From assembly GCF_001657485.1 (NCBI RefSeq), contig NZ_LXFU01000041.1, forward strand, positions 62,001 through 126,000: a DNA stretch of 64,000 bases, in the 5' to 3' direction. The stretch's first letter is position 1. Every line of letters starts with the position of its first letter. The stretch is from Rhizobium sp. WYCCWR10014. GTDB lineage: Bacteria > Pseudomonadota > Alphaproteobacteria > Rhizobiales > Rhizobiaceae. Positions 16,203 through 25,430 of the stretch are shown here, piece by piece. The notes under the pieces are model-generated. The model saw only the letters and a list, made by a program, of their open reading frames with translations. It searched no databases and was not told where the DNA came from. The position numbers were made by a program, and so were the translations under genes.

Positions 16203-17276
16203 ATGATGGTCATCCACTCGCCACTCCGATCCTATCAGGTCATGCTGTTCATTCCGCTTCCCTTCGTCGTTGCCCTTCTGCTGCTCGTCCTCTTCGTCGC
16301 CGTCCTCAGGCGCGACGAGGAGGCGCAGCCCAACCGGCCGTTTCTGGCACTGATCCTGCTCGCCGTGCTGCAATCCGTCCTCTCTGGGCTGCGCTGGGGC
16401 TACGGGGTGCAGGCTGTGGGCGTGATCGCGCCCGTCACAGCGGCGATGGTGCCGCCGCTTGCCTATGCCGGGGTTTCCAGGCTGGTGAGGACGAGCCGGC
16501 GGCCGCTGGCGGCGCGGATTGCGCTGCATGCCGTGCCCGCTGCCGTCATCCTCTTGTTGATGGTGGTCTGGCGGAGTGCGATCGATATCGCGCTGGTGCT
16601 TGTTTTCGTCGGTTATGCCCTGGCGATCCTGTTTCTGATGCGGCCGGGCGCGGATGCGCTTCGGCTTGCGCCCTTCGAGGGAGCGGTGCCGGCCTATCGG
16701 GCAATAATCTTCGCGGCGGTGGCGCTATGCCTTTCGGCCTCAGTCGATATCTTCGTCTTTTTCGATTTCACATGGGCGCATGGCGAGCATGCGCTGACGC
16801 TGATCAGCGTCAGCAATCTCGCGGTTCTCGTCATCCTCGGCATTGCGGCGGCCGCCGCCAGCCGAAGCCGGGCGCCGGCCGAGACGATGGAGGCGGCGCT
16901 GAAGCCCGAAACGACCGAGGACAAGGAGACGATCGCCACGGTGGATGCGCTGATGGAAGCAAGGAAGCTCTATCGCGACGCCAATCTCAATCTCGACCGG
17001 CTGGCCCGCAAGGCCGGCATTCCCGCCCGCCAGATCTCGTCGGCGATCAACCGGGCGATGGACAAGAACGTCTCGCAATATGTCAATGACTACAGGATCG
17101 GCGAAGCCTGCCGGCTGCTTGCCGGCAGCGAGAAATCGGTGACCGAGGTGATGTTCGAGGTCGGCTTCCAGACGAAGTCCAATTTCAACCGCGAATTCCG
17201 CCGCGTCACGGATATGACGCCGATCGCCTGGCGGCAGAAGAAGGGCGGAGCGGGGGGCTATCCGGCCTCCTCCTGA
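16203..17276 (+). CDS. Membrane-anchored AraC family regulator
   Basis: A protein of about 357 residues. The first 220 residues form about seven hydrophobic helices, beginning LPFVVALLLLVLFVAVL. The C-terminal 110 residues form an AraC DNA-binding domain: LNLDRLARKAGIPARQISSA, then VTEVMFEVGFQTKSNFNREF. Such proteins are thought to sense a signal in or at the membrane and bind DNA from there. GGTGAGGA lies eight bases before the ATG at 16203. No obvious target gene lies beside it; the exporter operon starting at 17700 is the nearest downstream unit. Confidence 0.82.
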   Translation: MMVIHSPLRSYQVMLFIPLPFVVALLLLVLFVAVLRRDEEAQPNRPFLALILLAVLQSVLSGLRWGYGVQAVGVIAPVTAAMVPPLAYAGVSRLVRTSRRPLAARIALHAVPAAVILLLMVVWRSAIDIALVLVFVGYALAILFLMRPGADALRLAPFEGAVPAYRAIIFAAVALCLSASVDIFVFFDFTWAHGEHALTLISVSNLAVLVILGIAAAAASRSRAPAETMEAALKPETTEDKETIATVDALMEARKLYRDANLNLDRLARKAGIPARQISSAINRAMDKNVSQYVNDYRIGEACRLLAGSEKSVTEVMFEVGFQTKSNFNREFRRVTDMTPIAWRQKKGGAGGYPASS

Positions 17277-17310
17277 GGTGCGTCCTCTCAGCTCCCACGT
17301 CCGCAATCAC

Positions 17311-17597
17311 CCGCCCTCGTGGTTCGAGACGGCCCCTTGGGTCTCCTCACCATGAGGGCTAATCGCAAGTGTCTTGCCGCGCTGAGTGATGGGTGTATCT
17401 CAGATCGTGGGAGGAAGCCTCCCACCGCATTCCAAGCTGCTACCTTTCTCCAGCCCCATCCTGAGGTGCCCCGTAGGGGTCTCGAAGGGCGAGGTTGGCC
17501 AACCGCGTCGCCCCAACAATGCGGATGTTGCGGTTGGTGCAGATCACCCCGCCCTCGTGGTTTGAGTCGGCTTTTCGGGCGCGCTCACCATGAGGGC
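17311..17597. repeat. Cluster of palindromic intergenic repeats
   Basis: The 423-base gap 17277-17699 has no gene but several inverted repeats. GCCCTCGTGGTTCGAG pairs with CTCACCATGAGGGC at 17313-17360. A second copy of the same design is at 17551-17597. A third type, CCTGAGGTGCCCCGTAGGGG with flanking arms, is at 17454-17493. A perfect hairpin, GTGGGAGG-AAG-CCTCCCAC, is at 17407-17425. The first two are related copies. They match the style of mobile palindromic repeats common between rhizobial genes and may act as transcript ends or folding elements. Confidence 0.7.
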
Positions 17598-17699
17598 TGA
17601 CCCGGATGCCCCGCGCGTGCCACGTACACAATCGCGATCGAGGACTGCGAGAAACGTGTTCGAGGTCGCGATTTCAGCCGGACCGGCGATGCTTGCGGC

Positions 17700-18851
17700 A
17701 TGAACACGACATCAGAACATGACCGAGACCTTGCCGCCAAGCTGAGATCGCTTTCGATCGAGCCCGCGGCCTTCAAGACAGAACTGCCGGAGCCCCATAT
17801 CCGGCGGCACGTGATCCCTGGAGCAATGCTGGCCCTTGTGGCGACCGTATCGCTGGCGGTGTTTCTTTTCTATCGGCCCGAGGCGCTTGAGCGCATCGAG
17901 ACCATGCTTGCAGGCTTCGCGAGCAGCGACCCTGCGATATACATTCGGGGAGCGGAGGCGCCGGCCGAGGACGGCGCTGCTGTCGAGCGCGGGCGGGCGT
18001 TGCCTGCCGATGAAGCAGCGAGCCCGGCCTTGCCAACCCGGGAAGTCACCGGTTCCGGCTATGTCGTGGCACCCGATATCGCCACCGTCTTTTCCAAATA
18101 TGAGGGCCGGATCGTCGCCGTCGAGGTTGAGGCGGGCGACAGGGTCGTAACAGGCCAGGTGCTGGTGCGGCTCGATGATGCCGGCGCCCGCTTTGCGCTT
18201 CAGGGGGCCGAGATCGCCCGGCAATCGGCGGAGCTGGCGCTGACGGCGAAGACGATTGAATTGGCGCAGGCGCGGTCTTCCCTCACGCGCACCGAGCGGC
18301 TTGCCGGGCGCGATGCGATGTCGGCGCAGACACTGGAGGAGGCGAAGACGGCGTTCGACACTGCCGAAAATGCCGCCCTGCAGGCACGGCAGGACGTGGC
18401 CAAGGCGGGTCTCGATATCGACAGGGCGCGGGAGCAGGTGGAAGCGCTGACGGTCCGGGCGCCGATATCAGGCACCGTCACGCGGCTCGACGCGCATGTC
18501 GGCGACACCGTGCTGTCGCGCGAAGACAGCGTGCGGGAGAATGAAAGCCTGCTTGCGATTGCCGACATGGCAACCATGGTCATCGATGCCGATGTGGCCG
18601 AGGCGAATATCGCACTGATGCTGCCGGGCTTGCGTGGCGAGGCGGTGCTCGACGGCTTTCCCGATCGGCCTTTTGCGGTCGAAGTATCGAAGATCGCGCC
18701 GATGATTTCGCGGGAGAAGGGGACGGTGACGCTTCGCCTCTCACTTTCCTCACCGCCGTCAGACATGCGCCCCGCCATGGCCGCGCGCATCCGCCTTCTG
18801 GTGGGTGAGGCCGGGGATAGCACAGACCATCAGCAAGGAGCAGAGCAATGA
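17700..18851 (+). CDS. HlyD/MacA-type periplasmic adaptor of an ABC exporter
   Basis: A 383-residue membrane fusion protein with one N-terminal membrane anchor (about residues 38-58), a lipoyl/biotinyl-like half (GRIVAVEVEAGDRVVTGQVL), an alpha-helical hairpin with many Ala/Glu (about 165-255), the second lipoyl half (APISGTVTRLDAHVGDTVL) and a beta-barrel region. It overlaps the ATPase gene by four bases. It would connect the ABC permeases to an outer-membrane channel in MacAB-like fashion. No outer-membrane factor is encoded here, so a shared TolC is presumed. Confidence 0.88.
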   Translation: MNTTSEHDRDLAAKLRSLSIEPAAFKTELPEPHIRRHVIPGAMLALVATVSLAVFLFYRPEALERIETMLAGFASSDPAIYIRGAEAPAEDGAAVERGRALPADEAASPALPTREVTGSGYVVAPDIATVFSKYEGRIVAVEVEAGDRVVTGQVLVRLDDAGARFALQGAEIARQSAELALTAKTIELAQARSSLTRTERLAGRDAMSAQTLEEAKTAFDTAENAALQARQDVAKAGLDIDRAREQVEALTVRAPISGTVTRLDAHVGDTVLSREDSVRENESLLAIADMATMVIDADVAEANIALMLPGLRGEAVLDGFPDRPFAVEVSKIAPMISREKGTVTLRLSLSSPPSDMRPAMAARIRLLVGEAGDSTDHQQGAEQ

Positions 18852-19546
18852 CCGACACTCAAGAACCCTATATCGCACTTCGCGGCGTCAGGAAGGCATT
18901 CAGGATCGGCGCGGAGACGATCCCGATCTTTTCAGGGCTCGACCTTTCCATAGCACGCGGCGATTTCGTCGCCGTCATGGGCCCATCGGGCTCGGGGAAA
19001 TCGACGCTGCTCAACATGCTCGGCGGCATTGACAGCCCCGACGGAGGGGAGATCAGGATCGGCCGCAGCCATCTCGAGCAGATGGGCGAAGGCGCCAGGG
19101 CCGCCTGGAGGGCACACAGCATGGGCATCGTCTTCCAGTTCTACAACCTGCTGCCGATGCTGAATGCGGGCGAGAATATCGAGCTGCCGCTGCTGTTGAA
19201 GCCGCTCAAGCGGAAGGAGCGGCGGGCGCGCGTCGAGGCCGTGATGGGTCTGGTCGGGCTCTCCGGGCGGCAGCGGCAGTTTCCATCCAGCATGTCCGGC
19301 GGGCAGCAGCAGCGCGTCGGCATCGCCCGCGCCATCGTCACCGATCCCGACCTGCTGCTCTGTGACGAGCCGACCGGCGATCTCGACCGGAAATCGGCCA
19401 ACGATATCCTCGAGATGCTGGGCTTTCTCAATCGCGAGCTTCAGAAGACCATCATCATGGTCACGCATGATCCCGAAGCCGCCTCCTTTGCCCGGCGCAC
19501 GCTGCATCTCAACAAGGGCGAATTCGCCGAGGGGTCAGGCCGATGA
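18848..19546 (+). CDS. ABC transporter ATP-binding protein (MacB/LolD class)
   Basis: A 232-residue ATPase with Walker A GPSGSGKST, signature MSGGQQQRVGIARA and Walker B LLLCDEPTGDLD, ending in the H-loop VTHDPEAASFARRT. The sequence belongs to the class that pairs with FtsX-like permeases, as in MacB and LolD. Four-base overlaps with both neighbours show that adaptor, ATPase and permease are translated as a unit. The substrate could be a lipid, peptide or drug. Confidence 0.92.
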   Translation: MTDTQEPYIALRGVRKAFRIGAETIPIFSGLDLSIARGDFVAVMGPSGSGKSTLLNMLGGIDSPDGGEIRIGRSHLEQMGEGARAAWRAHSMGIVFQFYNLLPMLNAGENIELPLLLKPLKRKERRARVEAVMGLVGLSGRQRQFPSSMSGGQQQRVGIARAIVTDPDLLLCDEPTGDLDRKSANDILEMLGFLNRELQKTIIMVTHDPEAASFARRTLHLNKGEFAEGSGR

Positions 19547-20682
19547 CCTTCTTCGAACTCATGCGGCGCAATGCCTGGCGCAAACGGTTGAGGACAACAC
19601 TCTTGATGTTCTCGGTCGGCGTCGCCTTCCTGATCTACGCCCTGACGGCGAGTTTTCTCGGTGGCTCGCAAGGGGCGGAGGGCGCAAGCGATACGCTGCT
19701 CGGGGTCTTCAACAAAGCGGGCCGCGCCCAGCCGCTGCCGCTTGCCTATCTCAACAGGATCGCTGGGGATAGCGACGTCGCGGCCGTCGCTTACATGACG
19801 CGCATGCGGGGCTTCGTCGATGTCGAGACGAACGTGGTGATGACGAGCGCGGTCGATCCACAGGCGATTGCCGCGGCCAATGGCGATGAGCTCGGGCTGA
19901 CGCCGCAGCTGATATCGGCACTGGAAGAGGGGCGCGACCGGGTGCTGGTCGGGCGGGCATTGGCGGAGGCGCAGGGCTGGTCGGTCGGCCAGCGCATCGG
20001 CGTCACCAGCCAGTTGACCAGGGAAGACGGCAGCCGCGACTGGAGATTCGAGATCGCGGGCATCTTCGAGGGTGCCGACGCCAGCACCGACACCTATTTC
20101 ATGCTGGCCCGCTACGACGCGATCAACGCGGTGCGTGCGCGGGGCAAGGACACCGTCGATGGCTTCGTGGTGCGGCCGCGACCGGGCGTTTCATCCAGTG
20201 TGCTGACCACACGGATCGACGCGCTGTTTGCGAATTCGGCCGCACCGACAAGGACGCAATCGGAAAAGCAGTTCCTCGAGGCTTTCCTCCGGCAATTCGC
20301 TGATGTCGGCCTGATCGTCAGCCTCGTCGTCGGCGCGGCCTTCGTGACGATCCTGATGATCGTGGTCAACACCATGCTCTTTGCCGTGAGGGAGCGCAGC
20401 TTCGAAATCGGCGTCATGAAGGTGCTCGGTTTTTCCAGCGGGCGGATCATGGCGCTGATCCTCGGTGAGACGCTGTTCGTCTTCGCCGCCGGCGGCGCGG
20501 GTGGGCTTGCGCTTGCCAAGCTCGCGACGCTGTTTGCCGGGCCGGAATTCGGCCTCGCCTTCACCTCGTCGGTGCTGCTGAAATCCGTCGCCATCATCGC
20601 CGCCCTCGGACTTGCGACGGGGCTGCTGCCCGCCGCCAATGCCATGCGCCTGCCCATCGTCAACGCCTTCAGATCGAGATAA
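19543..20682 (+). CDS. ABC transporter permease, FtsX/MacB type (first)
   Basis: A 379-residue permease with an N-terminal helix (about 21-40), a large periplasmic domain (about 45-255), and three C-terminal helices including VSLVVGAAFVTILMIVVNTM and LAKLATLFAGPEFG. The motif RERSFEIGVMKVLGFSSGRI is diagnostic of FtsX-like permeases. It overlaps the ATPase stop by ATGA and is followed after four bases by a second permease. The pair probably forms a heterodimer, in contrast to MacB, where ATPase and permease are fused. Confidence 0.88.
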   Translation: MTFFELMRRNAWRKRLRTTLLMFSVGVAFLIYALTASFLGGSQGAEGASDTLLGVFNKAGRAQPLPLAYLNRIAGDSDVAAVAYMTRMRGFVDVETNVVMTSAVDPQAIAAANGDELGLTPQLISALEEGRDRVLVGRALAEAQGWSVGQRIGVTSQLTREDGSRDWRFEIAGIFEGADASTDTYFMLARYDAINAVRARGKDTVDGFVVRPRPGVSSSVLTTRIDALFANSAAPTRTQSEKQFLEAFLRQFADVGLIVSLVVGAAFVTILMIVVNTMLFAVRERSFEIGVMKVLGFSSGRIMALILGETLFVFAAGGAGGLALAKLATLFAGPEFGLAFTSSVLLKSVAIIAALGLATGLLPAANAMRLPIVNAFRSR

Positions 20683-20686
20683 TCCA

Positions 20687-21889
20687 ATGTCATCAGCGCT
20701 TAAGCAGATCTTTCTCATGATCAGAGTCAATCTCGGCAGCCTGCCGCGGCGGCTATGGATCTCGCTGTCGATGGTGCTGTCGGTGGCGCTCGTGGTGGCG
20801 GTTCTTGCGGGTTTTCTCGCCATGGCGCGCGGCTTCGAGAGGGCGCTTGCCGACGCCGGCTCGCCGGAGATCGCGGTCGTCCTTGGCGGCGGCACCAACC
20901 AGGAGACCGGCTCGGACGTGCCGGCCGAGGCGATCCACAGCCTAAGTGCCATGACCGGCGATATCGGTGTGGCGCGCGACGCGGTGGGTGGATTGGCGCT
21001 GTCGCGCGAGGTCGTCGTTCCCGTTGATGTCATCAGGGCAAGCGACGGCGCCGAGCAGACACTGTCGTTGCGCGGCATGGATCCGGCGGGGCCCGGCCTG
21101 CGCGACCGCGCGTCGCTCTCCCAAGGGCGGCTGTTTTCGCAGGGCGCGCGCGAAATCGTCGTCGGCGCCCGCATCGCCCAGGAGTTCTCCGGATTCGCCA
21201 TCGGCGACAGGGTGCGGCTTGGCGCTGTCGAGTGGAAGGTCGTCGGGCATTTCACGTCAGGCGGCAGCGCTTTCGAATCCGAGATCTGGGCGGATCTGGA
21301 GGCGGTGCAATCGGCTTTCGACCGGCAGGGTCAGGTGCAGAGCCTGCGTATGCACCTTGATGGGCCGGGTGGTCTGGGCGCGCTGAGACAGCATCTTTCG
21401 GCAATTCCCGGCGCTCCGCTCACTGCGGTCTCCGAGGCCGAACTCTATGCCGCGCAATCCGAGCGCACCAGCCGCCTCATTCGCCTGTTCGGCTGGCCCC
21501 TCGCGCTGCTGATGGCGGTGGGCGCAACGGCCGGCGCGCTGAACACGATGATGAGCTCGGTTTCCGACCGCACCGTCGAGATCGCCACGCTGCGCCTGCT
21601 CGGCTTCGGCCGCTTGCCGGCCTTCACTGCCACCTGGGTCGAGGCCGTGCTGCTGTCTGTCGCTGGGTCGGCGCTCGGCATCCTCGCCTCGTGGCTCGCC
21701 TTTAACGACTGGCAGGCAAGCACGATGGGCGCCAACAACACGAAGATGGCCTTCCAGCTCGACGTCACCGCCGACGTGGCACTCACCGCCGGGCTGCTGG
21801 GCCTTGCCATCGGCATCATCGGCGGGGCGTTGCCGGCGCTGGCCGCCACAAGGCTGCCGTTGACTTCGGCTTTGAGGGCGAGGGGGTAG
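20687..21889 (+). CDS. ABC transporter permease, FtsX/MacB type (second)
   Basis: A 400-residue permease of the same architecture: helix at about 23-45, periplasmic domain, and three helices at the end with SDRTVEIATLRLLGFGRLPA as the FtsX motif. The ATG at 20687 follows the previous stop by four bases; an earlier in-frame start would lie inside the previous gene. It ends in LPLTSALRARG. The last 48 bases are repeated as a fragment at 23115-23162, beyond the DMT transporter gene. Confidence 0.88.
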   Translation: MSSALKQIFLMIRVNLGSLPRRLWISLSMVLSVALVVAVLAGFLAMARGFERALADAGSPEIAVVLGGGTNQETGSDVPAEAIHSLSAMTGDIGVARDAVGGLALSREVVVPVDVIRASDGAEQTLSLRGMDPAGPGLRDRASLSQGRLFSQGAREIVVGARIAQEFSGFAIGDRVRLGAVEWKVVGHFTSGGSAFESEIWADLEAVQSAFDRQGQVQSLRMHLDGPGGLGALRQHLSAIPGAPLTAVSEAELYAAQSERTSRLIRLFGWPLALLMAVGATAGALNTMMSSVSDRTVEIATLRLLGFGRLPAFTATWVEAVLLSVAGSALGILASWLAFNDWQASTMGANNTKMAFQLDVTADVALTAGLLGLAIGIIGGALPALAATRLPLTSALRARG

Positions 21890-22027
21890 AGGCTGGCTGC
21901 CCAAACCTTCCGGTGGGTCACATCATCACGGCGACCCGTCCTGATCGGACCGAAGGAGACATCCACAACAGGCGGAGCGCCACGGCCTCATCTGTGCACC
22001 CCACGGAAACTGTGGCATAACTGAGCC

Positions 22028-22999
22028 ATGGCAATGAATGTCTTGGCGGTCCATCGCGACACGGTCGGGACGGAACAGGCGGCAGGCAATTCGCTTGCCG
22101 CCGCCTATTCCGTGGGCGTTCTCTGCTGGCTGCTGTCGGCCGGCGTCTATATCGCAGCGAAATGGGTTTCTACCGAGATGCCGCCCTGGGCGCTCTGCTT
22201 CTGGCGCGTGCTGATCGCCTTCGCGATCCTGATGCCGATCGTGCGCCGGCATTTCGGTGACATGGTCGCGCTGGTGCGGGCTCGCGCCCTCGAACTGCTT
22301 GTGATTGGCGGCATGGGACTCGCGATCTGCCAGGGCATGATTTTTGTCGGCCTCGAACATGCCGATGCCACCACTGCCGGCATCATCATCGCCCTGATCC
22401 CGATCATCACCATGATCCTTGCCCGCTTGATGCTGGCCGAGCCGATGGGACGCTGGCAGGTGATCGGATCGATCCTGGCCTTTCTCGGGATCGTGGTCAT
22501 CATCATCAAGGGCAGTCCGGCCGCGCTGATGCGGCTCGATTTCAACCCGGGTGAACTGTGGATCGTCGCCGGCGCGTTCTGTTTCAGTCTCTATACCGTC
22601 CTGCTCCGCCGCGCGAAATTTGACATGAATCGCCTTGCGCTCCTGGTGCTGCTGCTCGGTGCGGCGGTGCTGACGGCGCTGCCCTTCTACTTGTTCGAGC
22701 TATTCTCAGACGAACGCTCGACGCTCAACGGCAGCGGGCTTATCGCGCTCGCCTATGTCGCGATCCCTGGCGGGGCGGTCATGTACTACCTCTTCAATCG
22801 CAGCATCGAGGCACTTGGGGCGGCTCGGGCCGGCGTCCTCCTCTACATTCAGACCATCTTCATAGCCGTGCTCGCCTATCTGATCCTCGGCGAGCAGTTG
22901 CAACGCTATCACCTCGAAGGCGCGGCACTCATCATCGCCGGCTTGCTTCTCATCATCCTGCTGAAGCCGAAGATCAAGGCCGAAGCGGCTACTGCATAA
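22028..22999 (+). CDS. DMT superfamily transporter (EamA domains)
   Basis: A 323-residue inner-membrane protein with about ten helices in two EamA halves. The first half contains VSTEMPPWALCFWRVLIAFA and GLEHADATTAGIIIALIPII, and the second half repeats this layout (IALAYVAIPGGAVMYYLFNR). Substrates in this superfamily are usually metabolites, and export is common. The start is chosen at the first ATG of the frame; no strong ribosome site is visible. It is separated from the exporter operon by 138 bases. Confidence 0.85.
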   Translation: MAMNVLAVHRDTVGTEQAAGNSLAAAYSVGVLCWLLSAGVYIAAKWVSTEMPPWALCFWRVLIAFAILMPIVRRHFGDMVALVRARALELLVIGGMGLAICQGMIFVGLEHADATTAGIIIALIPIITMILARLMLAEPMGRWQVIGSILAFLGIVVIIIKGSPAALMRLDFNPGELWIVAGAFCFSLYTVLLRRAKFDMNRLALLVLLLGAAVLTALPFYLFELFSDERSTLNGSGLIALAYVAIPGGAVMYYLFNRSIEALGAARAGVLLYIQTIFIAVLAYLILGEQLQRYHLEGAALIIAGLLLIILLKPKIKAEAATA

Positions 23000-23095
23000 T
23001 TCCTTAAATCAGGATCGATTAAAGGATAAAATTATGCAGCAATTCAAAGTGCTACAGCGTCCTTTGCGCGTCTGAAAAGACGCGCGGCGCTGTAG
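22994..23095 (+). repeat. Rhizobial palindromic intergenic repeat, copy 1
   Basis: An AT-richer lead (22994-23052, containing GCAGCAATTCAAAGTGCTAC) is followed by a nested palindrome: CTACAGCG pairs with CGCTGTAG, and inside it CGCGTC pairs with GACGCG. Related copies occur at 29012-29055 (core only) and 34852-34949 (full length, opposite strand). It overlaps the last codons of the DMT gene and may form its transcript end. Confidence 0.75.
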
Positions 23096-23111
23096 GGCCT
23101 GAGGTCTCCCC

Positions 23112-23162
23112 ATCGCTGCGATATGGTTGCCGCTGACCTCGGCTTTGAGGGCGAGGGGGTAG
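23112..23162 (+). pseudogene. Fragment of an FtsX-like permease 3' end
   Basis: Reading in frame to the TAG at 23160-23162 gives IWLPLTSALRARG, against TRLPLTSALRARG at the end of the intact permease (stop at 21889). The DNA match covers about 48 bases. Only the terminal codons are present. It is either the last trace of a second exporter or a copy made when the DMT gene segment was inserted. Confidence 0.6.
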
Positions 23163-23512
23163 GGTTTCACCTTGGAGTGCGCCTTGCTTACGCTCAAGGC
23201 GTTCGTCGCTGGCGCTCCTCCCTCCTGAGCGCAAGCGAAGGCAGGAATCACATGGAGCACAGACCGAAGGCGACCTGCGCCTCGCGCAAAAACGCCGCGA
23301 TTTATTCACCTCGAAGTCGCCGATTTCTCGGCCCAAGTTGTAACTTTGGTCACGCCAGACAATAGCCTGTGGAATAAGGCGCGCGAACCCGCCCGCTGCC
23401 CCATTGACGACATCTTATCGCCTTCTTGCCGTGGCCGGTTGCCCCCCGCCGCATCCGATCGGCCGATCCCGGCGGCGACATAGCGATCCGACGAACAGGG
23501 CAACATGGCGAT
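23163..23512. other. Gap before the first beta-helix gene
   Basis: About 350 bases with no supported gene. A Cys/Ser-rich stretch near 23190-23260 reads in several frames but has no ribosome site. The last 110 bases share blocks with the region before the second beta-helix gene: GTGGCC, then CCGCATCCGATC here against CCACATCCGATC there. They were therefore duplicated together with the gene and probably contain the promoter. Confidence 0.4.
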
Positions 23513-25000
23513 ATGACAGTCTACTATGTGAACTCAGAAACTGGCTCCAACCGCAACAGTGGAACGGACCAGAAATCGGCTTTTGCGACTTTGTCCAAAG
23601 TGGAATCCTTGAAGCTGAAACCCGGCGACAGCGTGCTTCTTGCCAAGGGGAGCGTGTTCAACGAGCAGTTCGATATAAAATATTCCGGCACCGAGAGTGC
23701 GCCGATCAAGATCGGCAGTTACGGGACGGGTGCTGCACCCGTCATCCACAGCAGCGGCGACGGCATCCACAGTCTCTATGCCTCGAACATCGTCATCGAG
23801 AACCTGAAGATATCGAACACCGGAGGTGCGGGCATTTATGGCGGCAGTGTCACGAACTGGACGGTCCGCGACGTCGAGATCGCCAAGACGGGATTGTCGG
23901 AAAACGCAGGCGCCGTCACCTTCCGGAGCAGCAAGAACGTAACGGTCGAAGACAGCAAGATATCAGGCGTCAAGGGCGACGGCTTCTGGATCGAGAAGGT
24001 CGCCGGCATCAAGCTTCTCAACAATACCGTCACCAGCGCGAGCGGCTCGACGGCCGATGCCGTGCAAATGAACGACAGCAGCAACATTCTGATGAAGGGC
24101 AATCATCTCGACCAGACGCATGCCAGCAGCCCCAAGGGCGTCATCGCGCTCGTCAGGCCCACCAATGCGGTTGTCGAGGACAATGTGCTCACCGGCGGCG
24201 GCTTCGGCATCAGCGCGCAGGCGGGCAAGAACGTCGCCATCCGCGACAACGACATATCCGGATATCACGGTTACAGCTGGTCCTTCGCCGTCGGTCTCGG
24301 CGACCAGGGCAATGCGCGGGACTATGATATTTCAGGCAACCATATTCATGACGGCGCGTGGGGCGTTGCCGTCAGCGGCCCCAGCGGCGCCAGCTATACC
24401 CGCACGAATATCAAGGTCCACGACAATGTCTTCGACGACCTCTCGCAGGCGGCGCTGAAGGTCGATAGGCCCGCCTCCGGCTCCTTCACCAACAATACGA
24501 TCGAGACCGGCACCAAGGCTACCGCCATATCGCCTTCCATCGTCGACGCGCATACCTTTACCGTCAGCGGCAACAAGACGGTCGCTAATGTCGAGACGAC
24601 GCTTGCCGCCGCCGATACCAAGGTTGCCGCAGCGACGGAGGTGTCCGCGGATTCGGCGGTTGTCGCCGTCCATGACAATTTGAAGATCTTCACCGATACG
24701 GGCGACGCCCATCGCGGCAATCTCCTCGAAAACGACAGCTCGGACAATGACACCCTGGTGCTGCGCCGCTTCGGGGATGAAACCGTCGGCAAGCACGGCC
24801 TGACGCTGACTGGGGAATACGGTGAGATCCACGTGGACAGGGAAGGCAACTATGCCTACACGCTCGATGAAACGAAGCTTCCTGACCATAGCGGACATGT
24901 GAGCGAGTCGTTCAGCTACGGGATCAACGACGGAAGCTCGCATCACAGCGACGGGGATACGCTGACCGTTTTCATCCATCTGGATGGCTTGCTGAGCTGA
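23513..25000 (+). CDS. Secreted right-handed beta-helix protein with cadherin/VCBS-like tail, copy 1
   Basis: A 495-residue protein. Residues 1-60 open with VYYVNSETGSNRNSGT and FATLSKVESLKLKPGDSVLL. Residues 60-375 are short beta rungs rich in Asn (NIVIENLKISNTGGAGIYGG), the pattern of pectate-lyase-like parallel beta helices. Residues about 400-495 (GNLLENDSSDNDTLVLRRFG, DREGNYAYTLDETKLP) resemble cadherin-like/VCBS repeats such as the Ra/CHDL domains of rhizobial PrsDE-secreted proteins. There is no Sec signal, which fits type I export. It may bind or cleave exopolysaccharide. Its paralogue of exactly the same length follows at 25431. Confidence 0.75.
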   Translation: MTVYYVNSETGSNRNSGTDQKSAFATLSKVESLKLKPGDSVLLAKGSVFNEQFDIKYSGTESAPIKIGSYGTGAAPVIHSSGDGIHSLYASNIVIENLKISNTGGAGIYGGSVTNWTVRDVEIAKTGLSENAGAVTFRSSKNVTVEDSKISGVKGDGFWIEKVAGIKLLNNTVTSASGSTADAVQMNDSSNILMKGNHLDQTHASSPKGVIALVRPTNAVVEDNVLTGGGFGISAQAGKNVAIRDNDISGYHGYSWSFAVGLGDQGNARDYDISGNHIHDGAWGVAVSGPSGASYTRTNIKVHDNVFDDLSQAALKVDRPASGSFTNNTIETGTKATAISPSIVDAHTFTVSGNKTVANVETTLAAADTKVAAATEVSADSAVVAVHDNLKIFTDTGDAHRGNLLENDSSDNDTLVLRRFGDETVGKHGLTLTGEYGEIHVDREGNYAYTLDETKLPDHSGHVSESFSYGINDGSSHHSDGDTLTVFIHLDGLLS

Positions 25001-25430
25001 GGTGAGTGTGCCTCGGCACTACGCGGGGAGGCGTTCCTCCCCGGGGAGGCGTGGACTCCCCCCGGGGAAGAGTTGCTCTCGCCACCAAATGGCTCCGCAG
25101 CGCCCCTCATCCGGCTCCTCCGGGTGAGGGTAAGGGGCTGCAATACGGCCTCAACCTTTCCGGCTTGCGACTGACCCGAAACAGGACGGTACGATTATCG
25201 TTCATTCACCTTTCGGTCGTTTTTTAGTAGATTGTTTTCGTATAAGTTGTAATCTCCAGGATACCGCCACCGCCAGGCGTTTCTCGGGACGAAGGCAGGC
25301 CCACAGGGTCTGCCAACCGCCGTGAAGGCAATATCGAAGGGCCCTCTCGTGGCCTTTAGCCCCAACCACATCCGATCCACGCGCCGCAGCCGATGCAGAC
25401 GGTTGCGCGGCAATTCGAGAACAAGGCGAC
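25001..25430. other. Gap between the paired beta-helix genes, with strong hairpins
   Basis: GGGGAGG-CGTT-CCTCCCC (25025-25042) is a perfect seven-pair hairpin 25 bases after the first gene's stop, followed directly by a second GC-rich inverted repeat (about 25043-25068). They could end transcription, though no U tract follows. After 25200 the sequence becomes AT-richer (TTTCGGTCGTTTTTTAGTAG) and then carries blocks shared with the upstream region of copy 1, probably the promoter of copy 2. Confidence 0.5.

Noticed and set aside
23404..24327. 307-codon Arg/Gln/His-rich frame overlapping beta-helix copy 1
   Set aside because: Wrong-phase reading of a gene whose own frame gives a conserved paralogue.
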